Source: Stenotrophomonas maltophilia
GTDB taxonomy: Bacteria > Pseudomonadota > Gammaproteobacteria > Xanthomonadales > Xanthomonadaceae
Length of the DNA stretch: 64,000 nucleotides
NCBI RefSeq assembly: GCF_002138415.1
Contig: NZ_CP015612.1
Span: 4,194,001 to 4,258,000 of the forward strand
Direction: 5' to 3'
In this document: positions 37,022-45,991 of the stretch, piece after piece
Numbering within the stretch: the first letter of the stretch is position 1
Layout: each line of letters opens with the position of its first letter
The notes under the pieces: generated by a model
Database searches by the model: none
Told to the model about the DNA's origin: nothing
What the model saw: the letters and a program-made list of their open reading frames with translations, nothing else
Position numbers and translations under genes: made by a program

Positions 37022-39079
37022 ATGCAGCCTTCCCGTCTCCCCCGCCTGGCCCTGCTGGCCGTCGCCCTGTCCGCCGCCTGCGCTGCCCATGCCGAAGCGC
37101 CTGCCGTCAGCCGTAACGCCACCGATCTGGATGCGGTGAAGGTCACCGCCGAACGCACCCATACCGACGCCGGCGCACTGGGCGACCGCGCCCTGCGCGA
37201 CACTCCATTCGCGATCACCGCTGTTGGCCGCGAGCAGATCGAGCAGCGCCAGGTGGTCTCGCTGGGCGAAGCCTTCCTGCTCGACCCCTCGGTCAGCACC
37301 CAGGTCAGCGCCTATGCCAGTGGCTGGAGCTCGCCCATCCGCAACCGCGGTCTGGAGCTGAACTACGACAGCTACCGGGTCAATGGCCTGCAGGTCTCTT
37401 CCTGGGGTACCGAATGGCCGCTGGAAGTGATGGAACAGGTCGATCTGCTGAAAGGCCCGGGCGGATTCCTGTATGGCTTCGGCACCCCCGGCGGCATCGT
37501 CAACTACATCACCAAGAAGCCGACGGACACGCCCACCTTCTCCGCCCAGCTGGGCTGGCGCGAACAGGGCATCGTCAGCGGCGGCATCGACGTTGGCGGC
37601 CGCTTCGGCAACGAGCAGATGTTCGGCTACCGCTTCAATGCCTTCCAGGAGAAGGGCGGGACCTTCAATGGTGGGCACGTCGATCGCAAGGTTGGCGCAC
37701 TGTCGCTGGATGCGCGCCTGAGCGATGTACTGACCTGGACCTTCGACGGTGTGTTCCAGTCACGCGACCTGCGCGAGGAATCTCCGCAGTACTACTTCCG
37801 TGGCCTGACCTCGTTGCCGCGGCCGATCGCCGGGGATATCGACAACAGCGTGCCCGGCACCTACTACGACACACGCTCCAGCCTGCTGTCGACCGGCTTG
37901 AACTGGCAGATCAACAGCGACTGGAAAGCCAGCCTGAGTTACGGCGTCACCACCTCGTGGAATGACGTCAACAAGATCTTCGCTTACATCGACGATCTCA
38001 ACGGCGACTACGACGTCAATGTCTACGAACTGGGTGGCAAGAGCGAGTGGAAGCTGGCGCAGGCGATGCTGCAGGGCAGCTTCCGCACTGGCCCCCTGCA
38101 ACATCGGGTGGTGGCGGGCATCAGTCACCAGACCGGGCTGGGCTGGGACCGCCCTTACGAATGGAACCTGATCGGCCGCGCCAACCTGTACCAGCGCCAC
38201 GCCATCCGCCATGACGCCGTCGGCTCGCGGGTAATGACCCGCGGCGATGAGACCGTGCAGCAGGCGGTGTTCGCAAGCGATACCGTCGATCTCGGCAGCG
38301 GCTGGTCGGTACTGGCGGGCTGGCGCTACAACGACTTCGAAACCAAGGGGCGATACCACGCCTACCCGGTCACACCGACCTACGCGGTGATGTTCAAGCC
38401 CAGCGAGGCGGTCACGCTGTATGCCAGCTACATCGAATCGCTGGAAGCAGGCAGCCGCGTAGGCAACAGCTACATCAACGCCGGCGACGTGCTCGACCCG
38501 ACCATCAGCAAGCAGTACGAGATCGGCGCGAAGGTCGAGGCAGCACGCTGGAATGCCAACCTGGCGGCGTTCCGGCTGGAGCGTGGCGCCAACATTGATG
38601 AACTCACACCTGCCGGCAAGCGCCTGGTACAGGACGGCATCACGCTGTACGAAGGCATCGAAGCCAGTGCCGACCTGCACCTCAACGATGCACTGAGCAT
38701 CGGTGGCGGCGTCACCTGGCTGGACCCGACCTACGACAAGCTGTCCCCGGGCAGCGCCGCACAGGAAGGTAACCGTACCGCCGGTGCTGCGCGCTGGAGC
38801 GGGGTACTGCACGCCACCTACCAGCTGCCGTGGGTAGACGGCTTGGAGACCTATGCCGCCGTGCGCTATTACGGCGATGTCTGGTATGACGCCGACAACA
38901 CCCTGAAGCTGCCTGACTACACGCTGGTCAATGCAGGCATCGGCTATCGCCTGCTGGCGTCCGGCCATCCGGCGACCCTGCGTGCCAGCGTCGAGAACCT
39001 GGCCAACCGGAAGTACTGGTCCAACGCCGGCGCCGGCCTGCCGCGCACGTTCGCGGTGAGCGTGCGGTTCGACATGTAA
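37022..39079 (+). CDS. TonB-dependent siderophore receptor
   Basis: 685 residues. Signal peptide (MQPSRLPRLALLAVALSAAC to AAHA), TonB-box-like region (LDAVKVTAER), plug domain (DTPFAITAVGREQIEQRQ, GGFLYGFGTPGGIVNYITKK) and a 22-strand barrel ending TFAVSVRFDM with the terminal aromatic/hydrophobic residues. The plug has the RxRGL-like IRNRGLELNYDSYRVNG segment of siderophore receptors. It is probably iron-regulated through the Fur-like site at 36876-36888. The ATG at 37022 begins a proper signal peptide; the frame upstream is Arg/Pro-rich. No siderophore biosynthesis genes are nearby. Confidence 0.9.
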   Translation: MQPSRLPRLALLAVALSAACAAHAEAPAVSRNATDLDAVKVTAERTHTDAGALGDRALRDTPFAITAVGREQIEQRQVVSLGEAFLLDPSVSTQVSAYASGWSSPIRNRGLELNYDSYRVNGLQVSSWGTEWPLEVMEQVDLLKGPGGFLYGFGTPGGIVNYITKKPTDTPTFSAQLGWREQGIVSGGIDVGGRFGNEQMFGYRFNAFQEKGGTFNGGHVDRKVGALSLDARLSDVLTWTFDGVFQSRDLREESPQYYFRGLTSLPRPIAGDIDNSVPGTYYDTRSSLLSTGLNWQINSDWKASLSYGVTTSWNDVNKIFAYIDDLNGDYDVNVYELGGKSEWKLAQAMLQGSFRTGPLQHRVVAGISHQTGLGWDRPYEWNLIGRANLYQRHAIRHDAVGSRVMTRGDETVQQAVFASDTVDLGSGWSVLAGWRYNDFETKGRYHAYPVTPTYAVMFKPSEAVTLYASYIESLEAGSRVGNSYINAGDVLDPTISKQYEIGAKVEAARWNANLAAFRLERGANIDELTPAGKRLVQDGITLYEGIEASADLHLNDALSIGGGVTWLDPTYDKLSPGSAAQEGNRTAGAARWSGVLHATYQLPWVDGLETYAAVRYYGDVWYDADNTLKLPDYTLVNAGIGYRLLASGHPATLRASVENLANRKYWSNAGAGLPRTFAVSVRFDM

Positions 39080-39093
39080 CGCCCGGCAAACCG

Positions 39094-39166
39094 GTAGAGC
39101 CGGCCGCTGGCCGGCTTCTCGCATCTCCGTCCGGGCGCATGAAAGCCGGCCAGCGGCCGGCACTAC
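39094..39166. repeat. pair of GTAG REPs facing each other
   Basis: Plus REP 39094-39116 and minus REP 39144-39166, both with the CCGGCC...GGCCGG core, located between the receptor stop and the FUSC gene. Confidence 0.85.
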
Positions 39167-39241
39167 CGGGTATTCCTTCGCGGGCTGTCCCCTTCACCCC
39201 GCACCCGCAATAATGGTGGAAGCCCCTTCCACCGAGCCTGC

Positions 39242-41419
39242 ATGTCCGCCCGCGAATCCCGCCTCAGCCGCCTGTGGGCCCACGAAAAGGCCAGTTATGG
39301 CCTTCGGGTGTTCATCGCCCTGACCGCAGCGCTTGCCGTGTGCTGGCAGCTGGATGCGCTCACCGCCCTGCCCGGCGTGTTCCTCGGCATCATCGCCAGC
39401 GCAATCGCCGAGACCGATGACAACTGGTGGGGCCGTACCAAGGCAGTACTGCTGTCGCTGCTGTGCTTCTGCCTCGCCGCCGCCTCGGTGATCTGGCTGT
39501 TCCCCTGGCCGTGGATCTTCATCGGCGCGCTGGCGCTGTCCACCTTCGGGTTGACCCTGCTGGGTGCGCTCGGCGAGCGCTACGCGTCCATCGCCCAGGC
39601 CACGGTAACGCTGGCGATCTACACCATGATCGGGCTGGAGCAGCATGGCGCCAGCGACCTGCACAGCGCGCTGGACGCGGTCAGTCACCTGCTGGCCGGT
39701 GCGGTCTGGTACGGCCTGCTGTCGATCCTGTGGACCGCACTGTTCGCCAACCGTCCGGTACGCGAACGCGTGGCGCGACTGTACGTTGAACTGGGCCGCT
39801 ACCTGCAGTTGAAGGCAACACTGTTCGAGCCGGTGCGCGAGGCCGACCTGCAGCGTCGCCAGCTCGACCTGGCCGAACAGAACCGGCGCGTGGTCGGTGC
39901 ATTGAATGATGCCAAGACCGCGATCCTGGCCCGCTTCGGCCGTTCCGGACGGCCCGGCGTGAACTCCGGCCTGTACCTGCGCCTCTACTACATGGCACAG
40001 GATTTCCACGAGCGCGCCAGCTCCTCGCATTACCCGTACGGCGCGCTGGTCGATGCCTTCTTCCACAGCGATGTGCTGTACCGCTGCCAGCGCCTGCTCG
40101 ACCTGCAGGGGCAGGCCTGCGCACGGCTGGGTGAGGCGATCCGCCTGCGCCGTCCGTTCGTGTATGGCGAAAGCAACCAGCAGGCCGGGCGCGACCTGGC
40201 CGATGCGCTGGCCTATCTGCGCGACCAGCAGCGGCCGCAGTGGCAGCGACTGCTTGGCTCGCTGGATCTGCTGGTGCACAACCTGCGCAGCATCGAGCGC
40301 CGCCTGCTGGATGCGGAGCGTTCCGAGGCCAGCCTGGACAACGTCGATACCCGCCTGCGCGACAGCAACCCGCACACCCTGCGCGAGATGGGCGTGCGCG
40401 TGCGCCAGCAGCTCACGCCCGGCTCGGTCCTGTTCCGCCACGGCCTGCGCATGGCATTGGCCCTGATCGCCGGCTTCGCGGCGATTCGGCTGTTCAACGC
40501 CCAGAACGGCTCGTGGGTGCTGCTGACCATCGTGTTCGTGTGCCGCCCCAACTTCGGCGCGACCCGCCAGCGCCTTGCACAACGCATCGTCGGCACCGTG
40601 GCCGGCCTGGTACTGACCTGGGCGCTGCTGCAGCTGTTCCCGCAGCTGCACGTGCAGCTGCTGATCGCGCTGCTGTCGGCACTGTTGTTCTTCTTCACCC
40701 GCACCGACCGCTACCTGGTGGCATCGGCGGCGATCACGGTGATGGCCCTGACCTGCTTCAACCTGATCGGCGATGGCTTCGTGCTGATCGTGCCGCGCAT
40801 GGTCGATACGCTGCTGGGCTGCGCGATCGCCGCCGCCGCCGCGTTCCTGATCCTGCCCGACTGGCAGGGCCGCCAGCTGCACCTCGTGCTGGCGCGCGTG
40901 CTGGACACCGCCGCGCGCTACCTGGATTCGGTGCTGGGCCAGTACCGCAGCGGCATGCGCGACGATCTGGCCTACCGCATCGCCCGCCGCGACATGCACA
41001 ACGCCGACGCCGCGCTGTCCACCGCGCTGTCGAACATGCTGCGCGAGCCGGGCCACGTGCGCCGCAACCTGGATGCCGGTTTCCATTTCCTGGCGTTGTC
41101 CAACACACTGCTCGGGCACCTGTCGGCGCTGGGTGCGCACCGCGATCAGGTGGACAGCTACGCCGGCGATCCGCTGGCGCTGGCTGCCGGTGAGCGCGTG
41201 CGCAAGGCGCTGCAGCAGCTGGCGACGGCCCTGACCGCTCGGCAACCGGTCGCGGAAGAGGACAATGATGCGGACCGCGCGGTGGCCGCCGAGCTGGAGC
41301 AGATCGACGAGGCGATGCCACCGAAGCTGCAGCTGATCCGTACGCAGATGGCACTGGTGCTGCGGATGCTGCCGAAGGTGCGGGCAGCGGCGAATGAGGC
41401 GGTACGCACGCTCACCTGA
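39242..41419 (+). CDS. FUSC-family inner-membrane transporter (YccS/YhfK-like)
   Basis: 725 residues. Two blocks of about six membrane helices (roughly 20-150 and 400-530) each followed by a soluble region, the layout of the FUSC/aromatic-acid exporter family (YccS, AaeB). Characteristic stretches are YGLRVFIALTAALAVCWQLD in the first block and RHGLRMALALIAGFAAIRLF and QNGSWVLLTIVFVCRPNFGA in the second. Its substrate is unknown. The ATG at 39242 begins a basic, cytoplasmic N-terminus. The SDR gene starts 121 bp downstream on the same strand. Confidence 0.85.
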   Translation: MSARESRLSRLWAHEKASYGLRVFIALTAALAVCWQLDALTALPGVFLGIIASAIAETDDNWWGRTKAVLLSLLCFCLAAASVIWLFPWPWIFIGALALSTFGLTLLGALGERYASIAQATVTLAIYTMIGLEQHGASDLHSALDAVSHLLAGAVWYGLLSILWTALFANRPVRERVARLYVELGRYLQLKATLFEPVREADLQRRQLDLAEQNRRVVGALNDAKTAILARFGRSGRPGVNSGLYLRLYYMAQDFHERASSSHYPYGALVDAFFHSDVLYRCQRLLDLQGQACARLGEAIRLRRPFVYGESNQQAGRDLADALAYLRDQQRPQWQRLLGSLDLLVHNLRSIERRLLDAERSEASLDNVDTRLRDSNPHTLREMGVRVRQQLTPGSVLFRHGLRMALALIAGFAAIRLFNAQNGSWVLLTIVFVCRPNFGATRQRLAQRIVGTVAGLVLTWALLQLFPQLHVQLLIALLSALLFFFTRTDRYLVASAAITVMALTCFNLIGDGFVLIVPRMVDTLLGCAIAAAAAFLILPDWQGRQLHLVLARVLDTAARYLDSVLGQYRSGMRDDLAYRIARRDMHNADAALSTALSNMLREPGHVRRNLDAGFHFLALSNTLLGHLSALGAHRDQVDSYAGDPLALAAGERVRKALQQLATALTARQPVAEEDNDADRAVAAELEQIDEAMPPKLQLIRTQMALVLRMLPKVRAAANEAVRTLT

Positions 41420-41427
41420 CAGCCTGC

Positions 41428-41450
41428 CGCCGGGCATGGCCCGGCGCTAC
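41428..41450 (-). repeat. GTAG REP palindrome
   Basis: The core GCCGGGCATGGCCCGGC with GTAG on the minus strand. It starts 8 bp after the FUSC stop. Confidence 0.8.
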
Positions 41451-41540
41451 CGCCAACGCAACATCGCGTTGCATACAGCGCTGCATCCCGATCACGCAGC
41501 CACGCGGATACTGTGTGATCCCCTGCCCCCCGGATTCCCC

Positions 41541-42335
41541 ATGAAGATTGAACTCGCCGGCCGTACCGCGCTGGTCACCGCCTCCACCGCCGGCATCGGC
41601 CTGGCCATCGCCCAGGGCCTGGCCAGCGCGGGTGCGCGGGTCATTCTCAACGGCCGCAGCACCGACAGCGTCGAGCGCGCCCGCCAGCACCTGCTCGCCA
41701 CCGTGCCGGGAGCCGACGTGCTCGGCGTCGCCGCCGACCTCTCTGATGCGGCCGGTGTCGAAACACTGTTGGCCGGCCTGCCCAAGGTCGACATCCTGGT
41801 CAACAACGCCGGCATCTTCGGCCCACAGGACTTCTTCGAGACCGAGGACGCGACCTGGGAGCGCTACTGGCAGACCAACGTGATGTCCGGCGTGCGCCTG
41901 TCGCGTGCGCTGCTGCCGGCGATGGTCGATGCTGGCTGGGGCCGCGTGCTGTTCATTTCCTCGGAATCGGCGCGCAACATCCCCGCCGACATGATCCATT
42001 ACGGGGTCAGCAAGACCGCGCAGCTGTCGTTGTCGCGCGGCCTGGCCAAGCGCGTGGCCGGCAGTGGCGTCACCGTCAACGCGGTGCTGCCCGGCCCGAC
42101 CCTGTCCGATGGTTTCGCAGCCATGTTCGAGGGTGAACGCCAGCGCAGCGGCAAGCCGCTGGAGCAGATCGGCCGTGAGTTCGTGATGGCGCACCGGCCT
42201 TCCTCGGTGATCCAGCGTACTGCCACGGTCGAAGAAGTGGCCAACATGGTGGTGTACCTGGCCTCGCCGCAGGCCTCGGCCACCTCCGGTGCGGCACTAC
42301 GGGTGGATGGTGGCGTGGTCGACGATATCGTCTGA
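41541..42335 (+). CDS. short-chain dehydrogenase/reductase
   Basis: 264 residues, classical SDR. Cofactor motif TASTAGIGLA (about 12-21), NNAG structural motif in ILVNNAGIFGP, and the catalytic Ser...Tyr-x3-Lys in ISSESARNIPADMIHYGVSK. The C-terminus GAALRVDGGVVDDIV follows the enoyl/ketoacyl-reductase style. NADP preference is suggested by the NGRS after the second strand (ILNGRSTDS). Substrate unknown. The ATG at 41541 begins the family N-terminus. A GTAG-less palindrome (42349-42369) follows the stop. Confidence 0.88.
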   Translation: MKIELAGRTALVTASTAGIGLAIAQGLASAGARVILNGRSTDSVERARQHLLATVPGADVLGVAADLSDAAGVETLLAGLPKVDILVNNAGIFGPQDFFETEDATWERYWQTNVMSGVRLSRALLPAMVDAGWGRVLFISSESARNIPADMIHYGVSKTAQLSLSRGLAKRVAGSGVTVNAVLPGPTLSDGFAAMFEGERQRSGKPLEQIGREFVMAHRPSSVIQRTATVEEVANMVVYLASPQASATSGAALRVDGGVVDDIV

Positions 42336-42348
42336 GACCTTTCAACGT

Positions 42349-42369
42349 GTGCGGACCAACGGTCCGCAC
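42349..42369. repeat. GTAG-less REP-like palindrome
   Basis: GTGCGGACCAACGGTCCGCA palindrome 13 bp after the SDR stop. It belongs to the same sequence group as 36825-36845. Confidence 0.65.
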
Positions 42370-42432
42370 CCACAGGTCCGCACCCACAGCGGATAGGCAG
42401 GAATGCTAGGCTGCGCCGGTCAAGGAGGCTCC

Positions 42433-44322
42433 ATGTCCGGTCACAACCAGTTCGCCCTGCTGCGCCAGCGCCGTTTCCTGCCGTTCTTCGTCGTCCAGGC
42501 GCTCGGAGCGTTCAACGACAATGTGTACCGGCAGGCGATCATCGGCCTGTTGTTCTATCTTGGCGTTTCGGAGGAGCAGCGTTCGCTTTACACCACGCTG
42601 GCGCCAGCCATCTTCATCCTGCCGTACTTCCTGTTCTCGGCGCTGGCCGGGCAGATCGCCGACAAACTGGAAAAATCGCGGCTGATCGTGATCACCACCA
42701 CCATGGAGATCGTGATCATGTCGATGGCGGCTGTCGGTTTCATCACCGAGAACCTGCCGTTCCTGCTGGTCGCGCTGTTCTGTACCGGCATGCAGTCGAC
42801 CCTGTTCGGCCCGGTAAAGTACTCGGTACTGCCCTCGGTGCTGAAACCCGAGGAACTGACCGGCGGCAACGGCCTGGTCGAGATGGGTACTTCGATCTCG
42901 ATCCTGTCCGGCATGATCATCGGCGGCTCTGTGTTCCTGCTTGCGGGCAGCCACGGTCCGATCGTGGCAGCCACAGCGGTGATCGCTCTGGCCATCTGCG
43001 GCAACATCGCGGCGCGCCTGATTCCCAAGGTCGACGCCGGCGATCCGAACCTGAAGATCAACTGGAACCCCTTGCCGGAGTCGCGGGTCGTGCTGCGCAT
43101 GGCACGGCAGCAGAAGGCGGTGCGCAACGCCATCCTCGGGGTATCCTGGTTCTGGTTCGTCGGTACCGTGCTGACATCGCAGCTGCCCAATTACGCGTTG
43201 GCCAACCTCGGCGGCGAACCCAAGCTGTATCTGTTCGCCCTGGCCCTGTTCTCGGTCGGCACCGGCGTTGGCTCGCTGCTGTGCGAGAAGCTGTCGGCGC
43301 GCACGGTGGAAATCGGCCTTGTCCCGTTGGGCGCGTTCGGCATGACCGCGTTCCTGCTCGACCTGTACTTCGCGCGCAGTGGCGAAGCGACCGTGCACGG
43401 ACTGACCATCGGCGCCTTCCTGCAGCAGCCGGGCAGCATCCGCATCGTCATCGACCTGATCGGCATCGGCCTGTTCACCGGCATCTTCGTGGTGCCGCTG
43501 TTCGCGCTGATCCAGAGCCGCACGCCGAAGGCGCAGATGTCGCGCGTGTTTGCGGCGCTGAACATCCAGAACTCCGGTTTCATCGTCGGCGCAGCCCTGC
43601 TGTCGCTGGCCGCGCACAAGCTGCTGCACTGGACCATTCCGCAGCAGTTCCTGGCGCTGGCCATCGCCAATGCCCTGGTGGCGATCTACATCTTCACCAT
43701 CGTCCCCGAATTCCTGATGCGCTTCCTCAGCTGGCTGATGGTGCGCACGCTGTACCGGCTGCGCCCACACGGCATCGAGGCCAACGTGCCCGACGAGGGC
43801 GCCGCGCTGCTGGTCTGCAACCACGTCAGCTACATGGACGCACTGATCCTGTCGGCGACGATTCCGCGCCCGGTGCGCTTCGTCATGTACTACAGGATCT
43901 TCAACATCCCGGTGATGCGCTGGATCTTCCGTACCGCCAAGGCGATCCCGATCGCCGGTGCACGCGAAGACCCGGCGCTGATGCAGCGCGCGTTCGACGA
44001 GATCGACGCCGCGCTGGCCGAAGGCGAGCTGGTCTGCATCTTCCCGGAAGGCGCGCTGACCAAGGATGGTGCGATGGCACCGTTCAAGTCCGGTGTCGAG
44101 AAGATCCTCGAACGGCGGCCGGTGCCGGTGGTGCCGATGGCGCTGCGCGGCATGTGGTCCAGCATGTGGAGCCGGCGCGACAGCCGCCTTGGCCGCATGC
44201 GCGTGCCGCGCCGTTTCCGCGCCACCGTCGAGGTGGTGGCGGCGCCGGCCGTGGATGGCCACAGCACCAGCGCCCCGGTGCTGGAGGCCCAGGTGCGGGC
44301 CCTGCGCGGCGATCACGCCTGA
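42433..44322 (+). CDS. MFS transporter fused to a 1-acyl-glycerol-phosphate acyltransferase domain
   Basis: 629 residues. The N-terminal 12-helix MFS domain (about 1-410) resembles the lysophospholipid transporter LplT (LGAFNDNVYRQAIIGLLFYL). The C-terminal PlsC domain (from about 440) carries the HX4D motif NHVSYMD (His464, Asp469) and FPEGALTKDG. Together they would flip lysophospholipids in and re-acylate them. The third domain of the Aas/LplT-Aas system (acyl-ACP synthetase) is absent, so the acyl donor must come from elsewhere, probably acyl-CoA or acyl-ACP. The ATG at 42433 has a strong AAGGAGG (42422-42428). Confidence 0.85.
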   Translation: MSGHNQFALLRQRRFLPFFVVQALGAFNDNVYRQAIIGLLFYLGVSEEQRSLYTTLAPAIFILPYFLFSALAGQIADKLEKSRLIVITTTMEIVIMSMAAVGFITENLPFLLVALFCTGMQSTLFGPVKYSVLPSVLKPEELTGGNGLVEMGTSISILSGMIIGGSVFLLAGSHGPIVAATAVIALAICGNIAARLIPKVDAGDPNLKINWNPLPESRVVLRMARQQKAVRNAILGVSWFWFVGTVLTSQLPNYALANLGGEPKLYLFALALFSVGTGVGSLLCEKLSARTVEIGLVPLGAFGMTAFLLDLYFARSGEATVHGLTIGAFLQQPGSIRIVIDLIGIGLFTGIFVVPLFALIQSRTPKAQMSRVFAALNIQNSGFIVGAALLSLAAHKLLHWTIPQQFLALAIANALVAIYIFTIVPEFLMRFLSWLMVRTLYRLRPHGIEANVPDEGAALLVCNHVSYMDALILSATIPRPVRFVMYYRIFNIPVMRWIFRTAKAIPIAGAREDPALMQRAFDEIDAALAEGELVCIFPEGALTKDGAMAPFKSGVEKILERRPVPVVPMALRGMWSSMWSRRDSRLGRMRVPRRFRATVEVVAAPAVDGHSTSAPVLEAQVRALRGDHA

Positions 44323-44327
44323 CGAGA

Positions 44328-44348
44328 TGGGCCCGCCGAGCGGGCCCA
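44328..44348 (+). terminator. hairpin after the acyltransferase fusion
   Basis: An 8-bp stem TGGGCCCG/CGGGCCCA with a 5-nt loop, 5 bp after the stop. No U-tract, so termination is uncertain. Confidence 0.35.
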
Positions 44349-44504
44349 GCGGACTCCCCCACATACGTCACCGTCCAGTGGTGTACGCGACATGTCGTGA
44401 CTGTAAACGCATACATGCAACGCAGGTTGCGGTAGATTACGCACCCACAGGGGGGAGGTCCGGCCGATACATCAGGGCTGGCCACCAAGGAATGGAGTCT
44501 TGCT

Positions 44505-44792
44505 TTGAATCAACCACCACCGCTCAGCCGTCCGGTCTACATCCCCAACCATCTGGTCTGGGCGATCCTGACGACGCTGTTCTGCTGCCTGCCGTTGGGC
44601 GTGGTGTCGATCGTCTATGCCTCCCAGGTCGATGGCCGCCGCGCGGCCGGCGATCTTCCGGGAGCCTACAGCGCGTCGCGCAAGGCGGGCTGGTGGGCGG
44701 TGGCTTCGGCCGTGGCCCTGCCGGTCCTGTTGCTGTTGTGGTTCGGGCTTTTCGGCGGCTTGGCCGTACTGGGCGCTCTTTCCGACCAATGA
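44505..44792 (+). CDS. CD225/dispanin family membrane protein (first)
   Basis: 95 residues, starting at TTG 44505 after GGAG (44494-44497); no in-frame ATG is available near it. Two membrane segments. The dispanin signature is visible: NHLVWAILTTLFCCLPLGVV, SIVYASQVDGRRAAGDLPGA and the second helix. CD225 proteins (IFITM relatives in animals) are widespread in bacteria with unknown role. A 182-bp gap with promoter-like AT content precedes it. Together with the next two genes it forms a tandem group of small membrane proteins. Confidence 0.85.
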   Translation: MNQPPPLSRPVYIPNHLVWAILTTLFCCLPLGVVSIVYASQVDGRRAAGDLPGAYSASRKAGWWAVASAVALPVLLLLWFGLFGGLAVLGALSDQ

Positions 44793-44826
44793 TTCACCAC
44801 CACCACCCATCAAGGAGCTTGAACCC

Positions 44827-45105
44827 ATGAATACCGCTACTCCGCAGGTCCCGAACAACCTGGTCTGGGCGATCCTGACCACCCTGTTCTGCTGCCTGCC
44901 GGCCGGCATCGTGTCGATCGTCTACGCCGCCCAGGTCAACGGCAAGCTAGCCGCTGGCGACATCGCCGGCGCCCAGGATTCGGCCGCCAAGGCCAAGAAG
45001 TGGGCCATCTGGTCCGCCATCGCCTGGGTCGTCGTGGTCGTGCTGTACGTGCTGTTCTTCGTTGTGCTCGGCGGTATGGGCGCGATGAGCAACAGCGGCT
45101 ACTGA
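44827..45105 (+). CDS. CD225/dispanin family membrane protein (second)
   Basis: 92 residues. Nearly the same CD225 core as the preceding gene (NNLVWAILTTLFCCLPAGIV, SIVYAAQVNGKLAAGDIAGA), followed by a Val-rich helix and a Met/Ser/Gly tail. The ATG at 44827 follows AAGGAG at 44812-44817. The two copies probably arose by duplication and are 34 bp apart. Confidence 0.88.
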   Translation: MNTATPQVPNNLVWAILTTLFCCLPAGIVSIVYAAQVNGKLAAGDIAGAQDSAAKAKKWAIWSAIAWVVVVVLYVLFFVVLGGMGAMSNSGY

Positions 45106-45116
45106 TACGCCTGGAC

Positions 45117-45140
45117 GGATCCGGCGCCTGCGCCGGATCC
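45117..45140 (+). terminator. 11-bp perfect hairpin between the second CD225 gene and the DUF2752 gene
   Basis: The arms GGATCCGGCGC/GCGCCGGATCC with a 2-nt loop and a short T/G stretch after. It lies 11 bp after the CD225 stop and 8 bp before the next start. It could end or regulate the transcript. Confidence 0.45.
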
Positions 45141-45148
45141 GTTGTTGC

Positions 45149-45574
45149 ATGTCCGCGCTTCCCGCCCGTTCCCGACTCGCCCGCTGGGCGCCGCTGCTGG
45201 TTTCCGCCGGCCTGGCCGTGGGTGCCACGGTGGTGCTGCGCAACGTCAATCCGTATGTCGCCGGCAATCCACTGCCGAGCTGCCCGCTGTACGCCCTGAC
45301 CGGCCTGTACTGCCCGGGCTGTGGCAGCACGCGCTGCCTGTATTCGCTGGTCCACTTCGACCTGCCCGGCGCGATGGCGATGAACCCGCTGCTGGTCATC
45401 AGCCTGCCGTTCCTGTTGCTGATGCTGCTGAACATCGCCGGCATCCGCCCACGCGCGCTCGATCCGCTGATGCGGGTGCTCGCCAATCCCGTGTTCTGGC
45501 TCTGGGTGCTGCCCGGGTATGCGCTGCTGCGCAACCTGCCGTGGGCACCGTTCACTGCACTGGCACCGATCTAG
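45149..45574 (+). CDS. DUF2752 membrane protein
   Basis: 141 residues with about four hydrophobic segments. The DUF2752 signature is clear: CPLYALTGLYCPGCGSTRCL, with Cys pairs around the CPGCG motif, then LPGAMAMNPLLV. DUF2752 genes often sit with CD225 genes. The function is unknown; the cysteines suggest metal or redox roles. The start ATG 45149 lies just after a strong hairpin (45117-45140). Confidence 0.85.
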   Translation: MSALPARSRLARWAPLLVSAGLAVGATVVLRNVNPYVAGNPLPSCPLYALTGLYCPGCGSTRCLYSLVHFDLPGAMAMNPLLVISLPFLLLMLLNIAGIRPRALDPLMRVLANPVFWLWVLPGYALLRNLPWAPFTALAPI

Positions 45575-45637
45575 GTTTCCAGCCAACGGCGCAGCCCCTC
45601 GTGGTGGGTCGGTATCTGAAGGCAGAAGCCTGGGGTT

Positions 45638-45741
45638 GGCCGGGCGGGATGGGTTTGCGGGGGACGCCGTGAATCCGTCCGTGGAGGCTTGGCCGCGGCA
45701 TCCATGCCGCGGACACCCCCGCAAACCCATCCCGCCCGGCC
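45638..45741. repeat. long hairpin B1 of composite element B
   Basis: A perfect 26-bp inverted repeat (45638-45663 with 45716-45741) closes a 52-nt loop. Its nested loop palindrome is CCGCGGCATCCATGCCGCGG, with arms changed on both sides compared with copy A. Confidence 0.9.
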
Positions 45742-45817
45742 ACGGACAGTTTCCGTGCGCGTCCACCACGGAAAAGAAAGAGAAGATCAAAAGCGAAAGC
45801 GGATCGCTTCGCTCTGC

Positions 45818-45865
45818 ATCCACGCATGGCGTGGATCTACCGTGTCGACCAAGGTCGACACCTAC
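45818..45865 (-). repeat. two GTAG REPs inside composite element B
   Basis: The first is 45818-45840 (core CCACGCATGGCGTGG), the second 45842-45865 (core GTGTCGACCAAGGTCGACAC, GTAG on the minus strand at 45862-45865). Copy A keeps the second core but has lost the GTAG. Confidence 0.75.
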
Positions 45866-45889
45866 CAACAGCCGCGGGAATCTGTCGAA

Positions 45890-45991
45890 GGCGGGGTGGG
45901 TCGGATGGCGGGGGTGTGAGCCGCATGGATGCGGCGACCAAGCCTCCATGGACGGATTCACGGCGTCCCCCGCCATCTGACCCACCCCGCC
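45890..45991. repeat. long hairpin B2 of composite element B
   Basis: A 25-bp inverted repeat (45890-45914 with 45967-45991), with one G-U pair in a plus-strand RNA. Its loop is the reverse complement type of B1. Confidence 0.9.
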
